Assembly: GCA_027886175.1 (NCBI GenBank)
Contig: JAJNNQ010000024.1
Location: 30,669,001 to 30,733,000 of the forward strand
Reading direction: 5' to 3'
DNA: 64,000 nucleotides
DNA from: Phylloscopus collybita
Lineage: Eukaryota; Chordata; Aves; Passeriformes; Phylloscopidae
The translations under genes were made by a program, and so were the position numbers. The notes beneath the pieces were generated by a model that worked only from the letters and a program-made list of their open reading frames with translations, ran no database searches and was not told where the DNA came from. Numbering within the stretch: position 1 is the stretch's first letter; each line of letters starts with the position of its first letter. Below are positions 10,645-22,200 of the stretch, piece after piece.

Positions 10645-12164
10645 TCACTTCACCTTCTGGAAAACCTGGACGCAGACCTCGTCTTCAGCAGTCATGCGCT
10701 GGGAAAGCGGGGGGCGAAAGAGGAGTTTAGGTTGGATCCCCTCCTGTCTCTTCCCAGCCCTCCCGCTGCTGGCTGGAGCCTGGCAGGCCAAACGCTGACG
10801 CACTGCCGACCCTCCCAAAGCCCCTGTGGGTTTGGCTGCAGGGCAGGGAAGGGATGTCGCCTTTGTTCAGCTGTTTAACTTCTGAGTTTAACTTTTAAAC
10901 CCTGGCGGCGGCGGATGTTTGTGTGAAGCGGTGGCTGCCCCCGCAGAGCCGGGGATGAAGTCTCAGAGAAGGTGGAAGGAAACTGCAGGGCTGGCTCAGA
11001 GCCAACAGCACCCACACCGTGTGCCCCCCACTCGCTGTGACTGGGATTTTGCAAGCTGCACTGGACCCCTCCTCACCAGATGCAGCTGGTCCCCCTCCAA
11101 CCAGTGCCTCCAGCCTCGGTTCCTCTTCTCTCCGAGCTGCTCACACACCAGCTGATCGCCCTCCCAGGAGACGGTTGTCTGAAAGGAAGGAGAGGGGAAG
11201 ACCTGGTCCTGAGACAAGTGGATCGGGGTGACACGTTCCCAGCGATGACACTGGCTGTTTCTCTCCGACACAATTTCAAATGCGATCCCTGATCTGGTGT
11301 CCCTTTAGTGGTTCCTTGGGACAGATGGGCTTTGTGGGAGGTGAATGACCCTCTGGCTTCCAAGTGCAACAACAGAATTCTGCCAAGTGGACTGACATTC
11401 TATCTCTGCAGGGCTTTGCTCCAGAGGATAATATCCTCTGGATCCCAGAGAACTGGTTTCTGGCTCTTTGCTGCTCATTCTCTTTGCAGTGAGGGATTTT
11501 ACTCATAGAACCACTTACTCCTGGACCTGCACGGACATGCCAGCTCTGGGCTTGGTTCTCACTTGGTTATTGAGTCAAAAGCTAAGCAAGTCCCTGAACT
11601 CTTTAGTACACCCCAGTTCCCTGTGAAACTGCACTGCTTGGGTTTCTCACCTGGCACTTGCGTCCATCCACGGGTCCCAGGTCTTCCTCAAACTGGACTC
11701 CCAGGTCAAAATCCATAACGTAGTCCCGCAGGGAGGTGATGGTGCGGATGATCATGTGATCTCCCGTGTGGATAATCTCTTTGTCCGGCTTCAGTAGGCA
11801 GACCAACTTTCGCAGGACCACGTTGATATCTAGAGGACGAGAGAGAGGGGAGATGTGAGGACGAACCGGGACCCTCCTCCGGCAGAGCTCCTTCACTCTT
11901 TTGGCCAAGGAGCATCAGCCAGAGTACCTCCTTTCCTCCACTATTGCAGCGCAAAAGTGATGGTAGGAGACAGAACAAGCAGAAGGTTCCCAATTCCTTT
12001 TCTCTTTACCCTTCCCGACTCTTTTAACTTTTTGGAGACACAGAACGGAACTAAAGGGGAGGAGGGAGCGTGATGGGGAGGGGGGCGTTACCTAAAGCCC
12101 GCAGGTAATTGTCCATGTTCTCTTGGGAGACGAAGCGGTAATAGCCAGTAAGGTTGGGAGGCAT
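10645..12164 (-). CDS. RBP5: Retinol-binding protein 5 (cellular retinol-binding protein III type)
   Basis: This is a cytosolic intracellular lipid-binding protein that carries retinol. Exons in transcript order: 12164-12092 (73 nt), 11829-11651 (179), 11178-11077 (102), 10698-10645 (54 including TGA). Total is 136 codons, giving 135 aa, the same length as human RBP5. All junctions are GT-AG and the phases agree with the conserved FABP/CRBP exon pattern. The protein starts [20 protein letters not shown] and has the family segments [28 protein letters not shown] and [15 protein letters not shown]. His109 (His108 without the initiator Met) occupies the position that is Gln108 in CRBP-I/II; His there is the RBP5/CRBP-III feature. 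The last exon begins [17 protein letters not shown], which fits the family C-terminus. The gene is divergent from CLSTN3, with about 1.1 kb between start codons. Confidence 0.95.
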
Positions 12165-12824
12165 CCCGGGGCAGAGGGACGCGGCGGACGGCGCGGAGAG
12201 AAGAGCGCAAGGAGCCGGGCGGGCGCTGAGCTGGGACGAAGCTGGCTCGCCCAGCGGGCCGGTGGCTCTCCCGCGGTGCGGGGAGCGCTGCGGGGCGGCC
12301 CGATCCCCGCGCCCCCCGCCGCAGTAAGAGTCCCCGCGCCGGGGGGCGCGGAAAGGGCCGGGACAGCCCCTGCTCCAGCATCTCCGCCTCGGCTGGGCAG
12401 GACGTAGGGACAGCGGCTCACCTCCTCACCCTCCGCCCTCCTCGGGGGCTGCTCGTATTAAACTCTGGGCTTCCAGCCAGCGGCAAGGAGCCCTCCCTCT
12501 CCGGCCCTTCCTCGCACCGTGACGCCGGTGGCTGTGAGCTTCGTCGGAGCAGTGCCCCGGCCTGCGCTCCCCACGGCGCGGACACCCCGTCGAGGAGAGG
12601 CGGCGGCAGGCTGGGAATTCCTCCCTGCCGAGCCGGAGCCCGGACTCCGGGTGCGGTCTGCAGCCCTTCGCCCCCGCTTCGCCCCTATCTCCACGCCCTC
12701 CTCGTCACTCAGTAGCCGTCCCGGTGTCGAAGCTTTTTGCCTCCCCAGGCAGGTTCCCGCAGCTCCGCGGACCGCCTGGCGCGCAGTGGGGAGGCGAGGA
12801 GCGGCCGGCGCGCCCCGCCTGCAA

Positions 12825-13067
12825 CCCGGTCCCGCATCCCGGTCCCGCATCCCGGTCGCGCATCCCGGTCCCGCATCCCGGTCGCGGATCCCGGTCGCGC
12901 ATCCCGGTTGCGGATCCCGGTCGCGCATCCCGGTCCCGCATCCCGGTCCCGCACCCGGTCCCGCATCCCGGTCGCGGATCCCGGTCGCGCATCCCGGTCC
13001 CGCATCCCGGTCCCGCACCCCGGTCGCGCATCCCGGTCGCGGATCCCGGTCCCGCACCCGGTCCCGC
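12825..13067 (+). repeat. GC-rich 13-bp minisatellite, about 19 units
   Basis: Tandem units of CCCGGT(C/G)(C/G)CG(C/G)AT, each 12-13 bp, fill the region between the RBP5 and CLSTN3 start codons. Three variants (CCCGCAT, CGCGCAT, CGCGGAT endings) recur in a partly ordered pattern, suggesting higher-order amplification. Because 13 is not a multiple of 3 and the tract lacks stops, it creates long spurious open frames on both strands. Confidence 0.95.
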
Positions 13068-13089
13068 GGCACCTGGCGCGGCGGCCGCG

Positions 13090-13150
13090 CGCATTGGCTG
13101 CGCCCCCCGCCGCCCGTGACGTCATGCTGCAGTGCGGGGCGGGGCCGGGC
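13090..13150 (+). promoter_or_regulatory. CLSTN3 proximal promoter: inverted CCAAT, CRE and GC boxes
   Basis: ATTGG (inverted CCAAT) is at 13093-13097. A perfect cAMP-response element TGACGTCA is at 13117-13124. GGGGCGGGGC-type GC boxes follow from about 13135. The elements lie 105-165 bp upstream of the CLSTN3 ATG, a normal proximal-promoter distance. There is no TATA box. Their use is inferred. Confidence 0.6.
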
Positions 13151-13256
13151 GGGGCCGGAGCGGCTGCCGGAGGTGCCGCCGTCCCTGCGCGCCGCCGCCG
13201 CCGCCGCCGCGGGAGCGAGGGCGTGGGTCCTGCCGGGACCCGCCGCCGCCGCCGCG

Positions 13257-16200
13257 ATGGGCGACCCTCGGCCCCGCGCCGCCGTCCTCCTCCCTCTGCT
13301 CTGCCTCTGCGCCGCGCTGCCCGGCAGCGCCTCCAACAAAGGTGAGCGGCGGAGCGCCGCGGGCACGGTCCCGGGCGGCGGCGGCGGGCGCTCCGCTGGG
13401 ACCCGCCGGCAGCCCCCGCCGAGGGGCTCTGGAGGGACACGTCGGTCGCGGCTCGTCCATCCGCCCCCGCGGCGCGGTGCGGCTCCGCGCTGCCCGCCGC
13501 CTTCGCCCGGCACGTTTTTGTCGGGGCATCTCCGCGGTCCCCGGCGGCTCCGGCTTTCTTCGCCCCTTCGGGCGCCCTCATGTCATCCCATCCCCATTCT
13601 CTACTTTGTCCATCTGTCATCTTACCACCGCTTTTTCCTCCATTCTTCTCCATCTCCTAGCGCTGCCCTCGCGTTTTCACCTTTTCCACCCAGTTGTCTT
13701 GCTTTTGTTTAGTTATCGCTGGGTGGATGTAGATTCCCATCCCTTCCCTGGCATGCTGAAAGAGAATATGTTGTTTCTCCACAGACCTCTGCAGTTCATC
13801 AAACACATTCCCCAGCTCCATCTTCCAGTCCTAGTTCATCCATCTACAATCTGTCAATAAGAACTGTTTATGTATAGTCATGCATTAACGATGCAGGTTG
13901 ATTTTATGTATTTTATGTGATAAAGATAAAAGACCCCCAAACCACCCCAGCGCTACAGCTGTAACGTTCTGAATGCAGATGTTCTTTGAGCTCACAGAGG
14001 GATGGAGAAAGATGTAGGTTTCTAGATCTGTGGCTGTAGAGACAAGCGTGAGGGATTCATCCGAGGGGAGTCAGTGTGTTGGTAATCTGACAGGGTGGGA
14101 AAATCCCTAAGCATTTGAGGGACTCTGGGCTCATCGGGGAATGTGACACCTCGGGGTGCTTTCCGTGCCTTGGAAGAGTCAGGGCTAGGGGCGGGTGCAC
14201 CGCAGAGCTGTGTGTACCCTGACATTGGCAGGGGCATTTATTTGTTCTGCTCTGCTTCCACGGGGCTCGGTAGCAAAGAAAGGCCCCTCATGTTCTGGAT
14301 TCTCCCTCTCCTTTGTGAATTTGCACTCGGAAACAACTACCCACCTTTGGCAAATTATATTAGATTGACGGGAGCTTTCTTGAAGCTGGTAGGAGTCTGT
14401 ATCCTGGTAGGAGTCTATATCCTAAAATTATTCCTAAAATGTTTTTCTATTCTCCAACAACTCGTTTCCCGAGAAATCAGATTGGTGATTCCCAAGTTGC
14501 AGGTGGATGCAGCAAAGGATTTATCTCTGTGCCATCAGCTTGTTACCCCAGCAACAGGGCACATTTGGCATTTATAGCTCTGGATCCCCACCTCGGTGGT
14601 GTGGCGCATGGATAGGGCCGGAACAGAATGGAATCCGGTGGGGACAATGGAGGGGCAGGGGGAGACGCGGGCACTTGCACACAGGGAGGATTCCACCTGC
14701 ATACTGAGCAGGATGGATGTTTCTCTGGATTTCCTACGCAATGCTTTATAATCTCAATCAATACGGTGGTGGAGAAGTGCCAACCCACGCTCTTGGCTGC
14801 CACGCCAGGCCGGATCTGCCCGCTCTGCCCTGCTGGGACAGCCCCTCGCTGACCTGTCACCCTGCCTGCTGGCCCCCCAGCCACCCCTGGCAGCACCCCC
14901 TGGCCCCGAAACGCACAAATGCTTGGTTGCACAGGGTGCTGCCCCTTTTGAGTCAACACATGAGGCCATGCCAGTATATGGCCTTTCAGAGGACACAGTG
15001 CTGCAGAAGATGGATTCAACATATTGGAAGTAGTGCCCTTGAGGGGAATGGCTCTGTATCCTGCTCCCCACCAGCTCTGAGCCATGCTGTGCTCAAAGTA
15101 TTGCTGGGTTGTAATAAATCTTGGTCTCCAGGGGGTGGGAGAGTGGGGGATTATCTGGGAATGGGGGTTGTAACTAGGCCATGTAATATAATCTCTGAGG
15201 CCCATTTGGCAGGGAGTGGGCATGGGGGAGGGGTTTGTAATTTGTAATGATTTTTTTTTTCTCTCTCTCTTCCCTCCTATCCCCTCCCCTTCCTCCCCCT
15301 CACCCCTTTATTTCTCCCTTTTCCTGCCCCGGAGCCTGTGTGATAAAGATTAATTTGCTATTTCTGGGCCTGTGACATTTTTCAGAGCCTCCTGCTGGCT
15401 GCTGCCTCCATGCCAAACCTGGCTGGGCTCCAGCCAACGGGATTAGCAAGGAGGGGCCAAAGGAATATGGTGCTCACCATGGAGTGGGGAAGGAAAGAGC
15501 AAGGGGCTCTCAGAATGGGTTATTATGTGCATAGGATGGCTGACTGAAGGCGTACCTGGGCATGTCTGTGTAGGTCCTGGGCCTTAGTCTAGAGAGTGCT
15601 GGGCAAAAGTGATAATGGCTGCATTGTCCCCTGGGGATACGCCAAGGGAAAATGCAGGCTGGATCCTTTCATCATGGCTTCATTGAGCTAAAGGGTTTAG
15701 TATTTGGAATCTGTCTCCAGGCTGAGGCTACTTCTGCCTCGAGTTTGCTTTTTTTTTCAACTGCTCCAGCTTTTCTGGGCACCCAGATGTCCCTCCACTT
15801 ATTTCTAATAAGATAGTAATGAGGACACAAGAAGGAACACATTGTTTCTGAAGAGGTCTCCCATGAGTAGAACTAAATAAAGGTAACTTTTTTCTCCCAG
15901 CCTATTTTAGACATCTCCATTTCTAGAGAAGGTGTTGAGGGGTGGTTGTTACTTGCCAGGGGAGGAAATTATTCTCTTTTCCTACTGAACCTGCAGTTGG
16001 TGGCTAATGCATTCCTGTCCTCCGTCCCTTACCCCAAATCTGCCTCAGCAAACAAGCACAAACCATGGATTGAGGCCGAGTATCAAGGCATCGTCATGGA
16101 GAACGACAACACCGTCCTGCTCAACCCACCGCTGTTTGCGCTGGACAAAGATGCCCCGCTGCGCTACGCAGGTAGGTGGGGACACGGCTCTGGCAAGGGT

Positions 16201-19200
16201 GGAGGGCAGGGACACAGTGACATTCATCCCTGTGCTGGGTCCTACCTCTCTTCAGGAAACAGTCACCTCCAAACCTTGTTCCGGAGGAGGTCCCTAGTGA
16301 AGTCTGGAGGCAATTTGGGCACAGCTTGATTTAGGATGCTGTGAGCTGTTTCCTTAGGGAGAGGAACCGAGGGTGGAGCCAGCTACTTTTTGACGCAGTT
16401 CTGCTATTTCCAAAGATCACATGCACAGCACTGTGTCTGTGAGCCCTGGAGAAAGCTGGTAGGGCACACTTCCTTGGCAGTGCTACATCCCCTCACAGTC
16501 AGCACAAGTCCCCGGAACAACAGACGAGGCTTTCAGTGGTTGTATTCCTAGTGCTTGCTAGGCCACGCCTGGAGTTTTCTCATGCATTCTTCCTCAGCTT
16601 TGGGAGAGTAAATGTGGCCCCTGTGAGCTGAATTTTAGGGTTTAGGTGACCCTATCTGCAGTTCCCTGCGGTACTCTGCGCATCTTGCCTGTGTGGGTGG
16701 ATGAGACATCATGGATCTTCCTGCTCTGGCTATCTGCAGTATGTGGCCTGTTTTGCCTCCCTGAGGAATGCAGAGGAGAAATAAGGTGCTCCCCCAGGAC
16801 TGTGGCTGTGTGGCACTAATAAATGTAGCTTGAGCCTTGTAACCTTCAATCTTTCGTGATGCTGGTCAGGACTCCTTGCCGTGGGAGTATTCTCCAGTAG
16901 ATGGCAATCTGCACCATTAATGGCTGTAAGGGATAGCAGGAGGAACTCCTAGGGAGCCAAAAACTGCTCAAAATGAAGGATGATAATGGGGGAGAATGGA
17001 AAGTGTAAGTTAAATAGGAAGAAAATATGGGAAAGGAAAGCAAGGGGTGTAATGTGCTCTCCTCAGTCCTTTTCATCCTCCCCTTCCTCTCTGTTTTTGT
17101 GTGTACCAGGTGAGATCTGTGGCTTCAGGATCCATGGGTCAGGGGTACCTTTTGAAGCTGTGATCCTGGACAAAGCTACAGGAGAGGGGCTGATCCGGGC
17201 CAAGGAACCAGTGGATTGTGAAGCACACAAGGAGCACACGTTTACCATCCAGGCCTATGACTGTGGAGAGGGACCTGATGGAGCAAATACCAAAAAATCA
17301 CACAAGTAAGTTCATGCAGGCATTGCTGCACACTACAAAGTATGATCTGTGACAAAAATGCGAAGGAAAGGTGCTGTGGAAACACTTCCTTTAGCCAGAA
17401 GTATTTTTCTCTGGTCATGATATTGTAACTTGACATGCTAAGAGGAGCCAAGGAGAAAAGTTTGCTGACTGTCATGTGAGCGAGTACAGAAACGAGGGCT
17501 GTTTGACAGCAGTTTCTAAAAGTGGTGTTTTACATTGCTGCATATAGGCAGGAGGTCCAGATTGCCTTATTATTACTTTTGTTCTTTCTGGGTGGTTGGA
17601 AACCATTGTCCCAGCACCTGTGTGACAACATTGCTGCAGTGAAATCAAGGCGTCTTTCCTCGTCCTTGCTTTTGACAGCTGGAAATCAGAGTGGCGCTCT
17701 TTAAAAGAATGACTTACTCTGAAACTTGTGTGGTGCGTGGCTCCTAATCAGCCCATCAGTTCTTACTGCTGTCTCTCTGCATCAGGGCCACGGTGCACGT
17801 TCGAGTGAACGATGTGAATGAGTTTGCTCCCGTCTTTGTGGAGAAGCTGTACCGCGTGGCAGTGACGGAGGGGAAGCTGTACGACCGCATCTTGCGTGTG
17901 GAGGCCATCGACGGGGACTGCTCGCCGCAGTACAGCCAGATCTGCTACTATGAGATCCTGACCCCCAACATTCCCTTCCTCATTGACAATGACGGTAGGA
18001 ATCCTCACCCGCCACGTGCGCGTCACTCCTGTTTTCCTGCTCTGCTCCTTCCCTGCCAGCCCCATTTGAAGGCAGAGCTGTGCTATATAAATTTTCCAGC
18101 ACTGCTGATCTATCCCAGTGAGAGCAGCAGCATCCATTTTGTGGGATGCTATAAGTTGTTACAAAGTGACACTGGGCAGAGTGACTCAACTCTTTTTTGG
18201 TTGTTTTTGTCATTGATCAAAGTGATACGAGTGATTTTTAGAAGGAAGGTCTTTGAGGAGACTGCTTGTCCTCTACCTTGATCTCTTTGTTTTGCAAACC
18301 AGGGAACATTGAGAACACGGAGAAGCTGCAGTACAGTGCGGATCGTGTCTACAAATTCACAGTGACAGCCTATGACTGTGGAAAGAAGAGGGCTTCTGAT
18401 GATGCTGAAGTGGAAATCCAGGTGAAACCCACCTGCAAGCCCAGCTGGCAGGGTATGAAACCTCCACACACATTTATCTCTTCTCTTCCCTTTTGTTCAG
18501 CTATCACTCAGTCCTGCTCGTCACAAATGTTTGTATATACACATATAAATGTGTGTGCCCATATACATGGTTCAGTTCTGGCACCAACCCATCTCCATCA
18601 GGGGATGCAGCAGATGTCTAAGTCTGTTGCAAAGCCACTGAAAGGTAAATTCTAACATTGGAAAATCATTCCTTGGATTACTGTGAACTGCCATGTGTTT
18701 GATAAGGCTCATAGACTGTATTCAGCAAAGATTGTTTTTGGGGCTGCTCCTCTGGAAGATACCTGGCTTTTCCAGTGGTTTTATATTCCTGTGGGTTCAC
18801 GTTAGACAATTAAAATTAAGGGGAAATCAACACAGCTAAATACCTGCTCTGCCTGGTAAGAGAGGCTGACCAACCACAGAGTGGTGACACAGCAGTATTA
18901 GCTGTAGAAGCTGGGACCTTGGACTCTGTGCTTGTAGGAAATCTTTCCATGCATTGATGCCAGCTATGTAAAGCTATGTTTCCAGTGTGGAAAGGGCCAG
19001 AATTTTGGACTAGTCCATAGATGCCACTTGTGTGTATGCCAGGTGTTCTGGCCCTGTGTCCTTGGCAGTTCCTAATCCCTCCCTTTCACTCCTTTCCATT
19101 AGGCTGGAACAAGAGGATTGAGTACACCCCCGGTGCAGGCAGCCTCGCGCTCTTCCCCACCATTCACCTGGAGACCTGTGATGAGCCGCTGTGGAACATC

Positions 19201-22200
19201 CAGGCCACGGTGGAGCTGCAGACAAACCACGTGGCCAAGGGCTGTGACCGGGATAACTACTCCGAGAAGTCACTGCGCAAACTCTGTGGTGAATCGGTTC
19301 TTTCCTGGGCTGAGGGCGGCTGTGGCACAGCACCCTGCCCCTCCCTCTGGAGGGTTTCCCTGTAGTAGCTGAGCCTCACACAGCAGAGGCACCAGGGGAC
19401 ACATTCCTCACGTCTGCTGTGGTCACTGGGATGGGAGGACACTGAGCTTGTGTGTTGCATTTAGGGGCAATGGGTGTTCCTGCCCATATTTCATGGAATC
19501 GTGGAATAGTTTGGACTGGAGGGAACCTTAAAGATCCTCTAGTTCCAACATCCCTGCCAGAGACAGGGACATCTTGCACTAGGCCAGGCTGCTCAGAGTC
19601 TCATCCAGCCTGGCACCAAACACTTCCACAACTTCCTAATTTCATAAGGGACTACCTGTGTTTTCCTTGCTGGGAAGCCAGAGATTTCTGTGCATTGTCC
19701 CTGCATGCAGGGTGTGTGGGACTTCCCTCAGCACTGAACAAAATGTCACCATTCTTCTCCAGATAGAAGGCCTTTAGGCAACTCCTCATCTCCCTGTGCA
19801 CTGAGGCATTACAGCGAGGCTTCCAGTGCCCACTTCATCTGATCCCCAGTTCCCAGGCTCCTTATTCTCCCATGCCAACATTCCTGACTCCCTCCCTTCT
19901 TGGTAGGTGCTGCCTCAGGAGAGATTGACCTGCTGCCAGTGCCCAGCCCCACAGCAAACTGGACGGCGCGGCTCTCGGTGCACTACAGCCAGGACAGCAG
20001 CCTCATCTACTGGTTCAATGGCAGCCAGGCTGCCCAGGTGCCTGTGGTGAACGGACCGAATGGCCACGAGGGGCTGAGTGACCACTTCACCCTGTCCGTG
20101 TGGATGAAGCATGCCGTGGTGCCCGGCAAGGGCAGGCGGGAAGAGGAGACAGTGATCTGCAGTACAGTGCAGAGCGGTGAGACTTCTCCTGGGGTGGTGG
20201 CACTCCTGCCCACTGCCTCTTAACTCCTTAGAAGGGATTGTCCCTGCAGGGGTAAACCTCTGATGTTCCAAAGCAGGACTTGGGCAGGGGTTCCTCCTTA
20301 GGGACACAGCTTGTCCCTTTTCCTCGGAGCGCTCAGGCCTCCTTTGAGCTCGTGGTGCCGAGTCATGCATGGCAGCGTGGGGTTCTGGCCAGTGGGACTG
20401 CTTGGAGCGTGACACGTAACTCCCTGTGCTTGTCCCTGGCAGAGGATGGCTACTCGCACTACTCTCTGGCTGTGCATGGCTGCCGGATTTCTTTCCTCTA
20501 CTGGCCGTTGCTGGAAAGCGCAAGGCCTGTGAAGTTCCTCTGGAAGCTTGAGCAGGTGAGGAAGGGTTTGCATCCTCCCCGCGTGCCCTCTCCTTCTGCC
20601 CTTTGCCGACGCCGCGCTCTGCCGTCTGCCGCAGGTCTGCGACGATGAGTGGCACCATTACGCCCTCAACCTGGAGTTCCCCACGGTCACGCTCTACGTG
20701 GACGGCGTCTCTTACGACCCTGCCCTGATCCACGACAACGGCCTCATCCACCCGCCGCGGCCCGAGCCTTCCCTCATGATCGGGGCCTGCTGGGCCGGTG
20801 AGTGCCCGCTCCCCAAACCGTGCTCTTCCCATGTGGGGAAAAAGGGAGACCCAGAAGAGGTGAAAGAAACACCACCCAATACTGAATGATGCAAGGCACA
20901 CTGCAGCCATCTTGCCTCATTGGCGCCAAAGCTGGTGTGGCTCCTTCCTTCCTTGTGGACCAAGGTAATAGCAGCTCAGGGAAAAGTGTCCCTGGCAGCT
21001 TCCTGGACAACAACTGTAGAATATGCAATGGACGACCAACTTTCAGGCAGAGGAGAGTTGAAACTCTACCTCATTCAGGCACTGGCGTTTCTATCAAAGC
21101 CTTTCACCAGAAAGCAGGCGGTACTATTTATGCTGCTGATTGTGTTGATGGGGATTTCTCTGTCTTGAGGGTCTATACAAAAAAGTCATAAATCTTTCTG
21201 TACAGGAATTGGGTTGAAAGAGAAAAATCAGGTTAGGAACAAAGTTAGGCCACTAGTAGATTAAAACCTGTTCTGTAGAGATGCAAGGCTGCATTTCTCA
21301 GATCCTTCAGTTCTCCTGATAGATTGAAGCAGGACAGAACTAAAGGAATTTACCTACTGCTTGCCTTCACTCCAGCAGAAATTTTTAGCAAGATCAAATC
21401 TTTTGCTGTACTGCTGCTTCTCTGAGGTCAGAGATCTTCCCAGCAGCTCTGTGCTCTCTTGGCGTTTTGCAGACAACCAATATTGATCAGCTTGGGACCC
21501 TCTCCTGGAGGTATCTAGGTCTCTAAGGGATGTTGAGAACATAGCTTATTGTGAACATGGCCAATTCCCCAAACAGATAACATTGGGAAAGGATTGAAAA
21601 ACTGCAAACTCTGTAGTTTCTCCCTTAAGTCAGTTACTCATCCCACAGTCTCACCATCTGCTTCATGAGAGGAACTCTGCCCTCTGTCACCTGTGATGTG
21701 CTGCCTCTAGGGCTGAAGGGTTAGGAACAGTGCACTGCTCGGCACTGTTCTTGTGGACTGGCCAATACAGTCCTTGTATAGATACTTGCCTGACCTGGTA
21801 ACTGCCATCTTCCAGTGCCTTATTGCTCATCCAGATGTTCTCCTTTTGCAGAGGAAAAAAACAAAGAGAAAACCAAAGGAAGCGAGAACGCCACTGATTC
21901 TGTGCAAGGTAAGGAAAAGAAAGAAGATGGGTCTCTTCCCCTCTTGACTATGCATGACTATCACTTCTTGCATGGTGCCTTCCTCATACAGCTTCCCCAG
22001 TCCTGTCCTGCCACCTCCTGCCGCCTTGGGAGGAAACCCCTTATTTGGCAGATTGGTCCTTGATACCTTGGTACCCGTGGAGCATGAAAAGGCTGATGGA
22101 AGGACTGCAGCCTGCTTTGAGACTTGGAGTATGCTTTTTGTGTGGAGAAAGAGTACTCATGCCTGATCATTAAAGCTGGTCTCTGAAGAACACAATAGTC

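Noticed and set aside
10151..10798. 215-aa open frame on the plus strand at 10.2-10.8 kb
   Set aside because: It overlaps RBP5 exon 4 antisense, starts in CR1 sequence and is Pro/Arg-rich; the CpG block is kept as a regulatory candidate only.
12458..13712. Very long open frames on both strands (up to 397 aa) over the RBP5-CLSTN3 interval
   Set aside because: They read through the 13-bp GC minisatellite, CpG island and a genuine CLSTN3 exon with intron; composition (Arg, Pro, Gly, Asp repeats) reflects the repeat, not a protein.
14543..15223. 226-aa minus-strand open frame in CLSTN3 intron 1
   Set aside because: No family motifs and no splice or start context; treated as chance.
19900..20910. 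331-aa minus-strand open frame across CLSTN3 exons 7-9
   Set aside because: Antisense shadow of real CLSTN3 exons and introns; no recognisable domain.
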